Notes under the pieces: generated by a model
Seen by the model: the letters and a program-made list of their open reading frames with translations, nothing else
Told to the model about the DNA's origin: nothing
Databases searched by the model: none
Translations under genes and position numbers: made by a program
Assembly (NCBI RefSeq): GCF_001646655.1
Contig: NZ_LPZN01000051.1
Span: 21,510 to 85,509 of the forward strand
Source of the DNA: Rhodococcus gordoniae
Lineage (GTDB): Bacteria; Actinomycetota; Actinomycetes; Mycobacteriales; Mycobacteriaceae
Reading direction: 5' to 3'
DNA length: 64,000 bases
Shown here: positions 19,647 to 29,698 of the stretch, in pieces
Layout of the letters: each line of letters opens with the position of its first letter
Numbering within the stretch: the first letter of the stretch is position 1

Positions 19647-22600
19647 GCGGTGTTGATCGGACCCGGGCTCCACAGCCCGCTGCGCGTGACGGTGGTGGTG
19701 TCGAGTTCCGCGGTCTCCGTGGCCGAGTCGATCGGTGTGTACTGTTCGATCGCTCCCCAGTCGCGGTCCCAGTCGTGATCGAGATACGACGGGATCGTGC
19801 GCGCCCGCAGCAACTGGTCGGTCCAGCCGAGCGGACCACCACCGTGGTGGTCCTGCCACAGATCGGTGGAGATGGCACCGACCCGGTCCGGCAGGATGCG
19901 GTACTCGGGAATCTCGGCGATGCCGTTGCGGTGCACCATCTGACGCTGGCACGGGAAGTTGAGACCGACCGCCCAGTCCAGCAGGACCGGTGTGTCGCTC
20001 CCGACGACCTGCTGCAGCGTCCGGGTCTGCGGCACGCGCGGCGGGGTGAACGCGAGCCACTGCTCCGGCGCCAGATCGTTGTCCGAGGCGACGATCCGCA
20101 CCGCGTCGGCCTCGCCGGGCAGCGTCTCCATCGGGACCCGCAGATTCCTCCACGACGGCGCCGGACCGATGTCGATCGGCAACGCCCGTCCCAGCGCGAT
20201 GACACCGCCGTCGGCGCCGGTGGTTCCGTATTCGAGTTCGAGTCGCTGGCCGTAGGTCTCGGTGCCGTCGGCGTCGACCGAGAAGATCCGTCCGGCCGCA
20301 GCGATGGTGACGAGATCCCCGCGGGAGCCGTTCGCGTCCGGCTCGGGCAGCCGGAACCAGGCGCTCGTGACGTCGCCGAGGGTCGACCCGTGGCTACCCA
20401 GCACGGGGGTGGTCGCCGGGTCGAGACCGAACGGCATTGCGACGGTGCTGCCGTTGATCCCGACGCTGCCGGTGCCGCCGCCGGTGCCCCCGGTGCCCCC
20501 CGTCGAGCTCTGATCGTTGTTCGTGTCGACGGTGTTGGCGGTACCGGCAGACGCCGAGTCGTCGTCCGGGGTGAGATCGAGCGCGACCCCGCCCGGAGTG
20601 AACCCGTCCCCTCCTCCGGCGTCGAGGGAGGTCGCCGCGTCGGCGCCGATGGGAGTGAGTACCGAGGCGTTCGGATCCGTTTCGAGCAGCACGTCGTTCG
20701 CCAGGGCACACGAGTTGCCGGTGAGCGTGTCGAGATTGGATCGTGCCACCGAATAACCCGGATACTGCGCGATCGCACCCTTGGCCAGTGACAGCACCTC
20801 GAACACCACCATCGCGGCGGCGGCGACGGTCAACGGCGGCACCGCCCACCAGCGCGCCGGAGAGTCGGTGCGCGTCGAGGCGACGGGATGGATGTGCCAC
20901 CACGCGGCGAGCAGCAAGGCCGCGACCGTCACCGCGAAGAAGACGGTGGAGAAACCGAATCCGGCGACCGACGGCGGCTTGTCCCACCACGGCACCCCGT
21001 AGCTCGAGACGTACCACCAGCCGTTGGGGCCGATGAACGACATGGTCACCACGAACGACACCGCCGCGGCGAACAACGCCCGGTTGCGTCGCGAGCGCAG
21101 CACAGCGGGACCGGTGGCCACGGCGGCGAGCATCGCCACCGCAGCCGCGAGACCGGCGTAGATACCGAAGTGGTGGGTCCACTTCGTCGGCGCGAACATC
21201 ATCAGCACCAGCGCACCGAGGGTGATGCCGACGATGCGCCGGGAGGGACCCTGCGCGGTGCCCGGGATGTGCCCACCGCGGCGCAGCATGGCGACGACCG
21301 CCACCGCCAGGCACAGCACCAGAGTGAAGACCGCGAACCTGCGGGCCAGAGAGCCGTCCACGGTGATCTGCAGTAGGTACTGGTAGCGCAGGTACTCCTG
21401 GAACCACGGCACGTTCGGACCGACCTCGTGCGCGTGCTGCATTTCCAGCACTGCCGCGAGGGTCTGGTCGGCGAAGACCGGTACCAGGATCACCAGTCCG
21501 GCCGCGACCAGCGGAGCGAGAACCGGCAGCCATCCCAGGCTGCGCGCGCGTCGATGGAGGATGCGGGCGATCGGGCGGGCACCGGCGATCAGCGCGGCGA
21601 AGCAGATGATGCCCGACGGTCCGGCGGTCACGGTGAGCGCAGCGACGAGGATCGCCGCCGCCGCCGGCAGCAGACGCCGGGTGGCGATCGCGCGTTCGAG
21701 CAAGCACCAGGTCAGCACGACACCGGTCGCGACGATCGGCTCCGGACGCAATCCGTTGTTCAGCGGCAGCCAGAACGCCAGGAACACCAGGGCCCCGGTC
21801 CACAACGGGAGCCGGTTGCGGCGTAGCGCCACGCCGAGACGCGGAGCGACCTCGCGGCTGAGCACCCACCAGCACAGGATCCCGGCGGTCAGGGCCGGTA
21901 GCCGCATCCAGAGGCTCGCCGTCGAGATCTGGGTCATCGCGGCGAGGACGTCGTAGAAGGGTGTGCCGAACGGTGCTTCGGGCACACCGAACCACCGGAA
22001 GTAGTTCGCCATGTACCCGGCCTCCCCCGCAGCGCGGGCCATTCCGAGCTGGTAACCGTCGTCGGCGGTGTTCGCCCCGATGACGTGCCAGAGAAGCAGG
22101 GTTCCGACGACCAGCGCGTCGATGCGGGTGAACGACCACCACGACGCCGGCAACAGGCGGCGGTGGCGGCGGCCGTCGGTGCGGTCGAGCCGGGCCAGCG
22201 TCCACAAGGCCAGTGCTGTGGCCACCACCGCGACGATCATCGCGACGATCTTCAGCATCGTCGGAGACGTCGTGAACCGGGTGTCGACGGTCGCGGTGAC
22301 CGAGACGCCGTCGAGCGCGGGACCGGGCAGGTCGGTGAAGACGCCGACCAGCTGAGGTCGCAGGTCGCGGTCGACGGTCCGCTCCCCCGCCGCGGCCGAC
22401 CCGGTGATCGTGGCGACGGTACGTTCCGAGTTCGAGGACAGGGTGACCGCACAGTCCCCGGACAGCTCGTCCACCGGTGCCGCCGCAAGCATCGTGTTGC
22501 GGGAGATCACCTCGAACATCGCCGGTCCGACGTCACCGGCAGACCGGACCCGGACGATCAGCCCGTAGCGCTCACGATCGGGAGCTCCTTCCGGGAGGGT

Positions 22601-22912
22601 GGAGAACACGGTGCCGCCGTCCGGCAGCGCTTCGCGCACGGACCGGCACTCGATCGTGGCGTCGAGATCGACCGGCGCGTAGGACACCAGCGGAGCCGAG
22701 ATACCGGTCTTGCTCTCACTCTGCGGCCATTCGAGGGTTGCGGTGGTCTGCGTCACGGGCAAGAGCGGTATCGCGATCGATGCGACGATCCCCACCACGG
22801 CGGCGAGTACCGCCCACAGCCGGGTCCGCTGCTCGACCACCCGTCTGCCGGACTGCGAGCGTTCCGATGTCACCGGCCGAGGCGAGCCCGACGCTTCTCT
22901 TGTCTCGGTCAC
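19640..22912 (-). CDS. Emb-family arabinosyltransferase (GT53)
   Basis: 1090 residues from GTG 22912. Emb signatures: the N-terminal TM followed by LLPVTQTTATLEWPQ, the periplasmic catalytic loop GANTADDGYQLGMARAAGEA with the paired aspartates, YMANYFRWFGVPEAPFG, about a dozen further TM helices up to residue ~690, and a C-terminal periplasmic carbohydrate-binding region ending around GLWSPGP. These enzymes polymerise arabinan of arabinogalactan or lipoarabinomannan from decaprenyl-phosphoryl-arabinose and are the ethambutol targets. The frame stays open to 22969, but that extension lies inside the nrdF terminator. Which of EmbA, B or C it resembles most I cannot tell. A Gly/Thr-rich linker (residues about 810-835) is unusual. 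Confidence 0.9.
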   Translation of the reverse strand: MTETREASGSPRPVTSERSQSGRRVVEQRTRLWAVLAAVVGIVASIAIPLLPVTQTTATLEWPQSESKTGISAPLVSYAPVDLDATIECRSVREALPDGGTVFSTLPEGAPDRERYGLIVRVRSAGDVGPAMFEVISRNTMLAAAPVDELSGDCAVTLSSNSERTVATITGSAAAGERTVDRDLRPQLVGVFTDLPGPALDGVSVTATVDTRFTTSPTMLKIVAMIVAVVATALALWTLARLDRTDGRRHRRLLPASWWSFTRIDALVVGTLLLWHVIGANTADDGYQLGMARAAGEAGYMANYFRWFGVPEAPFGTPFYDVLAAMTQISTASLWMRLPALTAGILCWWVLSREVAPRLGVALRRNRLPLWTGALVFLAFWLPLNNGLRPEPIVATGVVLTWCLLERAIATRRLLPAAAAILVAALTVTAGPSGIICFAALIAGARPIARILHRRARSLGWLPVLAPLVAAGLVILVPVFADQTLAAVLEMQHAHEVGPNVPWFQEYLRYQYLLQITVDGSLARRFAVFTLVLCLAVAVVAMLRRGGHIPGTAQGPSRRIVGITLGALVLMMFAPTKWTHHFGIYAGLAAAVAMLAAVATGPAVLRSRRNRALFAAAVSFVVTMSFIGPNGWWYVSSYGVPWWDKPPSVAGFGFSTVFFAVTVAALLLAAWWHIHPVASTRTDSPARWWAVPPLTVAAAAMVVFEVLSLAKGAIAQYPGYSVARSNLDTLTGNSCALANDVLLETDPNASVLTPIGADAATSLDAGGGDGFTPGGVALDLTPDDDSASAGTANTVDTNNDQSSTGGTGGTGGGTGSVGINGSTVAMPFGLDPATTPVLGSHGSTLGDVTSAWFRLPEPDANGSRGDLVTIAAAGRIFSVDADGTETYGQRLELEYGTTGADGGVIALGRALPIDIGPAPSWRNLRVPMETLPGEADAVRIVASDNDLAPEQWLAFTPPRVPQTRTLQQVVGSDTPVLLDWAVGLNFPCQRQMVHRNGIAEIPEYRILPDRVGAISTDLWQDHHGGGPLGWTDQLLRARTIPSYLDHDWDRDWGAIEQYTPIDSATETAELDTTTVTRSGLWSPGPINTAY

Positions 22913-22947
22913 GAGGAGCGATGCTATAGGTGAGCGGCCGGGCCGCG

Positions 22948-22998
22948 AAAAACACGCGATCCCGTACACGGGCGCTCCGGCGCCGGTGTACGGGATCG
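22948..22998 (-). terminator. Intrinsic terminator of nrdF
   Basis: A perfect 13-bp stem (CGATCCCGTACAC at 22957-22969 with its complement at 22986-22998) encloses a 16-base loop that can itself pair. On the minus strand it is followed by five Ts (22948-22952). It lies 20 bases beyond the nrdF stop and separates the nrd operon from the arabinosyltransferase gene. Confidence 0.88.
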
Positions 22999-23017
22999 AT
23001 GCGTGCAGCGTGCCCGG

Positions 23018-24022
<1,005 letters not shown>

Positions 24023-24071
24023 TTACCTACCTGAATTGTGTGCTGATGCAAGGACTGTCACGAAGTGCGGG

Positions 24072-26237
24072 TCACAGCATGCAGGAGACGCAACCCTCCA
24101 CCTCGGTCCCCTCGAGCGCCATCTGCCGCAGACGGATGTAGTACAGGGTCTTGATTCCCTTGCGCCACGCGTAGATCTGGGCCCTGTTCACGTCGCGGGT
24201 GGTGACGGTGTCCTTGAAGAACAGCGTCAGCGACAGGCCCTGGTCGACGTGCTGCGTCGCGGCGGCGTAGGTGTCGATGATCTTCTCGTAGCCGATCTCG
24301 TACGCGTCCTGGAAGTACTCGAGGTTCTCGTTCGTCATGTAGGGCGCCGGGTAGTAGACACGCCCGATCTTGCCCTCCTTGCGGATCTCGATCTTCGACG
24401 CGACCGGGTGGATCGAGCTCGTCGAGTGGTTGATGTACGAGATCGAACCGGTGGGCGGAACCGCCTGCAGGTTCTGGTTGTAGATGCCGTGCTTCTGCAC
24501 GGACTCCTTCAGCTCGCGCCAGTCCTGCTGCGTGGGGATCGCGATGTCCGACTCGGCGAACAACTGACGAACCCGCTCGGTGGCCGGCTCCCAGACCTGA
24601 TCGGTGTACTTGTCGAAGAACTCACCCGAGGCGTACTTCGACTCCGGAAAGCCCTTGAAGTACGAGCCACGCTCGATCGCGATCTTGTTCGACGCGCGCA
24701 GGGCGTGGAACAGAACCGTGTAGAAGTAGATGTTCGTGAAGTCGACGCCTTCTTCGGACCCGTAGAAGATGTGCTCACGGGCGAGGAAGCCGTGCAGGTT
24801 CATCTGGCCGAGGCCGATGGCGTGGGATTCGTTGTTGCCCCGCTCGATCGACGGAACGGACGAGATCGTCGTCTGGTCGGAGACCGCCGTCAGGCCGCGG
24901 ATGGCGACCTCGATGGTCTGCGCGAAGTCGGGAGAGTCCATCGTCTTCGCGATGTTCAGCGAGCCGAGGTTGCACGAGATGTCCTTGCCCACATGGCTGT
25001 AGGACAGGTCGTCGTTGAACTCCGAGGGCGTCGAGACCTGCAGGATCTCCGAGCACAGGTTCGAGTGCGTGATCTTGCCGGCGATCGGGTTGGCCCGGTT
25101 CACCGTGTCCTCGAACATGACGTAGGGATAGCCCGACTCGAACTGCAGCTCGGCGACGGTCTGGAAGAACTCGCGCGCCTTGATCTTCGACTTGCGGATG
25201 CGCTTGTCGTCGACCATCTCGTAGTACTTCTCGGTGACATCGATGTCGGCGAAGGGCTTTCCGTAGACGCGCTCGACGTCGTACGGCGAGAACAGGTACA
25301 TGTCCTCGTTCTTCTTCGCCAGCTCGAACGTGATGTCGGGGATGACGACGCCCAGCGAGAGGGTCTTGATACGGATCTTCTCGTCGGCGTTCTCGCGCTT
25401 GGTGTCGAGGAAGCGGTAGATGTCGGGGTGGTGCGCGTGCAGGTAGACCGCGCCGGCACCCTGACGGGCACCGAGCTGGTTGGCGTAGGAGAAGGAGTCC
25501 TCGAGCAGCTTCATGATCGGGATGACGCCGGAGGACTGGTTCTCGATCTTCTTGATGGGTGCGCCGTGCTCACGAATGTTGCTGAGCAGCAAGGCGACAC
25601 CGCCACCACGCTTGGACAGCTGCAGCGCGGAGTTGATGGAGCGGCCGATCGACTCCATGTTGTCCTCGATACGGAGCAGGAAGCACGAGACGGGCTCGCC
25701 GCGCTGCTTCTTGCCCGAGTTGAGGAAGGTCGGGGTGGCCGGCTGGAAGCGGCCGGAGATGATCTCGTCGACGAGGTGCCGGGCCAGGATCTCGTCGCCG
25801 TCGGCGAGAGTCAGGGCGACCATGCACACCCGGTCCTCGAACCGCTCGAGGTAACGCTTGCCGTCGAACGTCTTGAGCGTGTACGAGGTGTAGTACTTGA
25901 ACGCACCGAGGAAGGTCGGGAACCGGAACTTCTTCGAATACGCATGGTCGAACAGCGATTTGACGAACGAACGCGAGTACTTGTCGAGCACCTCGGGCTC
26001 GTAGTAGTTCTCCTCGACGAGGTAGTCGAGCTTCTCGTCGAGGTTGTGGAAGAAGACCGTGTTCTGGTTGACGTGCTGCAGGAAGTACTGGCGGGCGGCG
26101 GCCACATCCTTGTCGAACTGGATCTCGCCGTTGGGGCCGTACAGATTCAACATCGCGTTGAGCGCGTGGTAGTCGAGATCCTTGATCGAATCGTCGAGGG
26201 GTGCGCTCGTGGCGGGAGCGGGATCGGTAATGGTCAC
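24072..26237 (-). CDS. nrdE: Ribonucleotide reductase class Ib large subunit NrdE
   Basis: 721 residues, the usual NrdE size. Visible signatures: [15 protein letters not shown], the [14 protein letters not shown] active-site cysteine region, [29 protein letters not shown] and, near the C-terminus, [17 protein letters not shown]; the end CVSCML supplies the cysteine pair reduced by NrdH. No N-terminal ATP cone of the class Ia type is evident, consistent with class Ib. It makes dNDPs from NDPs in the cytoplasm with NrdF, activated through NrdI. It lies 83 bases downstream of nrdI in the same transcription unit. Confidence 0.97.
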   Translation of the reverse strand: MTITDPAPATSAPLDDSIKDLDYHALNAMLNLYGPNGEIQFDKDVAAARQYFLQHVNQNTVFFHNLDEKLDYLVEENYYEPEVLDKYSRSFVKSLFDHAYSKKFRFPTFLGAFKYYTSYTLKTFDGKRYLERFEDRVCMVALTLADGDEILARHLVDEIISGRFQPATPTFLNSGKKQRGEPVSCFLLRIEDNMESIGRSINSALQLSKRGGGVALLLSNIREHGAPIKKIENQSSGVIPIMKLLEDSFSYANQLGARQGAGAVYLHAHHPDIYRFLDTKRENADEKIRIKTLSLGVVIPDITFELAKKNEDMYLFSPYDVERVYGKPFADIDVTEKYYEMVDDKRIRKSKIKAREFFQTVAELQFESGYPYVMFEDTVNRANPIAGKITHSNLCSEILQVSTPSEFNDDLSYSHVGKDISCNLGSLNIAKTMDSPDFAQTIEVAIRGLTAVSDQTTISSVPSIERGNNESHAIGLGQMNLHGFLAREHIFYGSEEGVDFTNIYFYTVLFHALRASNKIAIERGSYFKGFPESKYASGEFFDKYTDQVWEPATERVRQLFAESDIAIPTQQDWRELKESVQKHGIYNQNLQAVPPTGSISYINHSTSSIHPVASKIEIRKEGKIGRVYYPAPYMTNENLEYFQDAYEIGYEKIIDTYAAATQHVDQGLSLTLFFKDTVTTRDVNRAQIYAWRKGIKTLYYIRLRQMALEGTEVEGCVSCML

Positions 26238-26320
26238 AGTGCTGTCCCCACTTGTCGGAGTTAGGAAACGGCCGCGCAGTCACGTCCGCGACGCGCGTCG
26301 AATACGGATACGGATGTGGC

Positions 26321-26773
26321 TCAGGCGTTCTGGAGAACGGACTCCCAGAATCGGGCGAGACCGTCGCGGACACGTTCCACGTCGTCGGTCGTGCCCATCA
26401 ACTCGAATCGGTACAGATACGGCACCTTGCACTTGCGCGCGACGATGTCGCCCGCGAAACAGTACGAGTCGCCGAAGTTGGTGTTACCCGCCGCGATGAC
26501 ACCGCGGATCAGGCTCCGATTGTGCTCGTTGTTGAGGAACCGGATGACCTGCCGGGGAACGTAGCGGGTATCGCGACCGGTGGCGGTCGTCCCGCCACCG
26601 TAGGTCGGCACGATCAACACGTACGGTTCGTGGACCTCGAAAGTGCCCTCCCGATCGTGCAGGGGGATCCGGCTGGCCGGAATCCCGAGCTTCTGCACGA
26701 ATCGGTGGGTGTTCTCGGATGTACTCGAGAAGTACACCAGCGACGTTCCCTGGATCGACACCAGCGAAGCCAT
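26321..26773 (-). CDS. nrdI: NrdI flavodoxin-like protein
   Basis: 150 residues. The FMN-phosphate loop [19 protein letters not shown] and the flavodoxin-like middle [10 protein letters not shown] (about 53-62) are diagnostic, as is the [13 protein letters not shown] segment. NrdI donates oxidant to assemble the dimanganese-tyrosyl radical of NrdF. It is between nrdH and nrdE, the canonical order. Confidence 0.95.
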   Translation of the reverse strand: MASLVSIQGTSLVYFSSTSENTHRFVQKLGIPASRIPLHDREGTFEVHEPYVLIVPTYGGGTTATGRDTRYVPRQVIRFLNNEHNRSLIRGVIAAGNTNFGDSYCFAGDIVARKCKVPYLYRFELMGTTDDVERVRDGLARFWESVLQNA

Positions 26774-26812
26774 CGGTAGTCACCACTCTTCATTCGATTG
26801 CGAAGACCGGCC

Positions 26813-26877
26813 CGGGCGGACACGGCGCATTTCCGCCCGGAGACGACGACGATCGGGCCGCTGCGAACGCGGCCCGG
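26813..26877 (-). promoter_or_regulatory. Two intercistronic hairpins between nrdH and nrdI
   Basis: Immediately after the nrdH stop the minus strand can form an 8-bp stem (26855-26862 with 26870-26877) and then a 9-bp stem (26813-26821 with 26833-26841). Neither has a U-tract. They could partly terminate, or stabilise or process the nrdH end of the transcript. The effect is inferred; only the inverted repeats are seen. Confidence 0.45.
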
Positions 26878-26879
26878 GC

Positions 26880-27110
26880 TCAGGCAGCGACGGTGAGCGC
26901 CTTGATGCGGTCGGGGCGGAAGCCCGACCAGTGGTCGTCGCCGGCGACGACGACGGGCGCCTGGAGGTAACCCAGGGCCATGACGTAGTCGCGGGCCTCG
27001 GGGCTCTCGCTGATGTCGACGACGTCGTACTCGATGCCGGCCTTGTCGAGGGCACGGTAGGTGGCGGTGCACTGGACGCAGGCAGGCTTGGTGTAGACGG
27101 TGATGTTCAT
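26880..27110 (-). CDS. nrdH: Glutaredoxin-like protein NrdH
   Basis: 76 residues from ATG 27110, preceded by AAGGGG. The redox motif CVQC is at residues 11-14 after MNITVYTKPA, and the C-terminal WSGFRPDRI segment is the NrdH signature. NrdH reduces NrdE disulfides and is itself reduced by thioredoxin reductase. An upstream in-frame extension to 27218 is rejected because the ATG has a ribosome binding site and gives the standard length. First gene of nrdHIEF. Confidence 0.96.
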   Translation of the reverse strand: MNITVYTKPACVQCTATYRALDKAGIEYDVVDISESPEARDYVMALGYLQAPVVVAGDDHWSGFRPDRIKALTVAA

Positions 27111-27485
27111 GAATGCCCCTTTTCCGACGGCCGTGGGCGGCCTGACGACTGACTGCTGTGCGTTACCCGGAAACCCACGAATCCGTCCGATCCCGCTTCC
27201 CCGAGAGATCGTCGGCACTTGTGGCCTTCCAGCGGTCTAGACACTACACCTTGTGCCCACCGGATACACAGAACCCAGGATGTTGTGACTTACAAAGGTG
27301 ATATTCCCAGGTCGCAACCCTCCCTCCACGGCGTTTCGGGCGCGTCTCGGCGTGTCGTCGCGAGGCGCCCGGGAGAGACCTCGAGCACAAGTGTGGCGGG
27401 TGCCACCGACAACTTCGGGCCGTCACCGCGGGAACCTCTCCGGACCGCCTGCGCGGAGGGCTGCGGGCAGGAAGAATGACTCCTC
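27111..27485. other. Divergent intergenic region between nrdH and the GH26-like gene
   Basis: 375 bases without a gene. It must hold the nrdHIEF promoter on the minus strand and the promoter of the exopolysaccharide operon on the plus strand. The candidate NrdR boxes occupy its middle. The part nearest 27241-27310 is AT-richer than its surroundings. No RNA gene or further strong repeat was seen. Confidence 0.6.
27241..27288. promoter_or_regulatory. Candidate NrdR box pair upstream of nrdH
   Basis: Two 16-mers, 27241-27256 and 27273-27288, match the published NrdR consensus acaCwAtATaTwGtgt at 12 and 11 of 16 positions by my count. They are separated by 16 bases, i.e. 32 bases centre to centre, the spacing expected for NrdR boxes (three helical turns). 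A further TTGTG half-site sits exactly 32 bases upstream (27219-27223). They lie about 130 bases before nrdH. NrdR represses RNR genes when dATP is abundant. Binding is inferred. Confidence 0.55.
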
Positions 27486-28460
27486 GTGTTCCCGGTTCGC
27501 GCGATGGCCGCCACCCTCCTGGCACTGTCCCTGTGCACCGCCTGCGACCCGCGCCGCACATGCGAACCGATCGCCGCCCCGCTCGACGAGACGAGCACCG
27601 CGTGCCCCCGCTTCGGCATCAGCACCCCGGGTGGCCCGGTGGCCGTCGACGAGTACCGCGCGGTCGCCGAGGCCGTCGGCACGGCGCCGGGCGCGGTGTT
27701 GTGGTTCGTCGACTTCCCTTCCCCTCCCCCCATCGGCGCCCTCGACATCGTGCGGGCCTCGGGCGCGGACCCGATCGTCACGTGGGAACCCTGGATACGC
27801 CGCGACCACGACTACGACCGGACGTCCGTGACGATGAGCGACATCGCCGCCGGCGTCCACGACGACCACCTCTACCGCTGGGCCGACGAGCTCGCCGCCT
27901 GGGGTGGGAAGGTCTATCTGCGATTCGCCCACGAACCGAACGGGGACTGGTACCCCTGGAGCCCTGCGGCAGGGACCCCGCCGGAGACGTATGTCGCCGC
28001 GTGGCGGCATGTGCACGATCTGTTCGCATCGAAGAACGTCGAGAACGTGCGCTGGATCTGGACGGTCAACGTCCCGCACGAGGGCAGCAGTCCCATCGCC
28101 CCCCTGTATCCGGGTGACGAGTACGTCGATGTCGTCGGAGTGGACGGCTACAACTGGGGCACCACCCGGCCGTGGAGTCGGTGGCAGTCCCCCGAGGAAT
28201 TGTTCGGACCGACGTTGGACGAACTCGGCCGGCTCGCTCCGGGGCGTCCCGTCGCTGTCACGGAGGTCGCGAGCGCGGAGGCCGGTGGATCGAAGCCGGA
28301 CTGGATCCGGGATCTGGTGGGTTACTTGGACAGTCACCCGGCGGTCACAACATTCGTGTGGTTCCATCACAACAAAGAAACCGATTGGCGCTTGACCAGC
28401 ACGCCCGAGTCCGCGGGGGCGCTGAGCGACGCTCTGCACAGGAGACACATCGCACGATGA
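27486..28460 (+). CDS. GH26-like glycoside hydrolase lipoprotein
   Basis: 324 residues from GTG 27486. Lipobox LCTAC (about residues 16-20) indicates surface anchoring. The GH26 clan-A barrel is suggested by VYLRFAHEPNGDWYPWS (the acid/base Glu in the HE-x-N-G motif, about residue 149) and RPVAVTEVAS (putative nucleophile Glu, about 261). GH26 enzymes are mostly beta-mannanases; others cut beta-glucans or xylans. The gene overlaps the next by four bases and opens a five-gene operon with a BcsA-like synthase, so it may trim or release the polymer, as BcsZ does for cellulose. Substrate is inferred. Confidence 0.78.
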   Translation: MFPVRAMAATLLALSLCTACDPRRTCEPIAAPLDETSTACPRFGISTPGGPVAVDEYRAVAEAVGTAPGAVLWFVDFPSPPPIGALDIVRASGADPIVTWEPWIRRDHDYDRTSVTMSDIAAGVHDDHLYRWADELAAWGGKVYLRFAHEPNGDWYPWSPAAGTPPETYVAAWRHVHDLFASKNVENVRWIWTVNVPHEGSSPIAPLYPGDEYVDVVGVDGYNWGTTRPWSRWQSPEELFGPTLDELGRLAPGRPVAVTEVASAEAGGSKPDWIRDLVGYLDSHPAVTTFVWFHHNKETDWRLTSTPESAGALSDALHRRHIAR

Positions 28461-29698
28461 CAGCCGAGGCGTCGCTCCTCCCCGAACATCTCGAGAACGA
28501 ACGCATGCGTGACGTGGAGCTGCTCGAACTGCTCGACACCCCCCACGAAGAACGGTTCGACAAGATCACCCGCATCGCGTGCCGCGTGTTCGGTGTCCCG
28601 ATGGCTTCGCTCTCGCTGATGGATCGCGATCGGCAGTGGTTCAAATCGATCCTCGGACTGGAGCTCTCCGACGTACCGCGCGAGAGGACGGTGTGCCGCA
28701 CCACGATCGCCCGGGCCTACGCGCAACCCGAGGATCCCGTACTCGTCCTCCCGGATGCCGCCTCCGATCCCGCTTTCGCGGACATCCCCGGTATCGGCGG
28801 AAAGGGGGGCATCCGGTTCTATGCGGGCTATCCCCTGTACGGACCCAACGGTCACCCCGTGGGCACCTTCTGCATCTACGACACCGAGGAGCGGAACCTC
28901 GACGCGGATCAACTCGACACCTTCGCCGAGCTGGCCGAGTGGGCCCAACGTGAACTCGATCGCGCCGACGAACTCGACCGCGCCGCCGAGATCCAGAACC
29001 AGCTCCTCCCCCGGCCGCTCCCGGACCTTCCCGGTTACGAGATGGCCACGATCTGCCTGCCCGCCTTCATGGTGGGCGGTGACTTCTACGACCACTACCG
29101 GCTCCGCGACGGGATCGTGATCACCGTCGCCGACGTCATGGGCAAGGGCCTGGGCGCCGCCATCCTGTCGTCGGCCGTGCGCTCCTCGATGCGGGGGGTC
29201 GCGCGGGTGCTCGAGCGTTTCGGGACTCGTCCGGTCGGCGTCCTCGACACCGGGATGACTCTGACCGTCGGCGCCGAACACCTCGCCGACGACTTCGAGC
29301 ACACCGGGACGTTCGTCACCTCCTTCCTCGCCGCGCTCGAGTTCTCCACGGGAGACATCGATTATGCCGATGCCGGGCACGGGCTGGCCGCGATCCGCCG
29401 CGCCGACGGTACGGTCGAGCCACTGACGAGCGGTGGTGGTCCTCCGCTGGGGATCTTTTCCGCGACCACCTGGAGGTCCGAGGCCGCGCGGCTCGATGCG
29501 GGCGACATGCTCGTGATCTGCTCCGACGGCCTGCTCGACCTGCTCGACGAACAGAGCGACCCGGCGGCTCTGTGCCGTTTCGTCGCAGACCGGGCCGACC
29601 CGGAAGAACTGGTGGCCGCCGCGCGTGCGCTGGCCGAGAGCAATCCGCCGCTCGACGACGTCACGGTGGTCGCGCTACGCCGGGAGACGGCGTCGTGA
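28457..29698 (+). CDS. GAF-PP2C (SpoIIE/RsbU-type) serine phosphatase
   Basis: 413 residues from ATG 28457, overlapping the preceding stop by four bases. A GAF domain spans about 25-165 (FDKITRIACRVFGVPMASLS to YGPNGHPVGTFCIYD). A short helix with IQNQLLPRPLPDLPGYEM links to the PP2C-type domain with VGGDFYDHY, VADVMGKGLGAAIL and ICSDGLLDLLD, which contain the metal-binding aspartates. RsbU-like enzymes dephosphorylate STAS proteins in partner-switch systems. A STAS gene and an RsbW-like kinase gene lie two and three genes downstream. The GAF ligand is unknown; no membrane segment. Confidence 0.9.
   Translation: MTAEASLLPEHLENERMRDVELLELLDTPHEERFDKITRIACRVFGVPMASLSLMDRDRQWFKSILGLELSDVPRERTVCRTTIARAYAQPEDPVLVLPDAASDPAFADIPGIGGKGGIRFYAGYPLYGPNGHPVGTFCIYDTEERNLDADQLDTFAELAEWAQRELDRADELDRAAEIQNQLLPRPLPDLPGYEMATICLPAFMVGGDFYDHYRLRDGIVITVADVMGKGLGAAILSSAVRSSMRGVARVLERFGTRPVGVLDTGMTLTVGAEHLADDFEHTGTFVTSFLAALEFSTGDIDYADAGHGLAAIRRADGTVEPLTSGGGPPLGIFSATTWRSEAARLDAGDMLVICSDGLLDLLDEQSDPAALCRFVADRADPEELVAAARALAESNPPLDDVTVVALRRETAS

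Noticed and set aside
22912..22969. Upstream start of the Emb gene at 22969
   Set aside because: This part would be translated from the left arm of the nrdF terminator hairpin; the GTG at 22912 begins just before the conserved N-terminal region.
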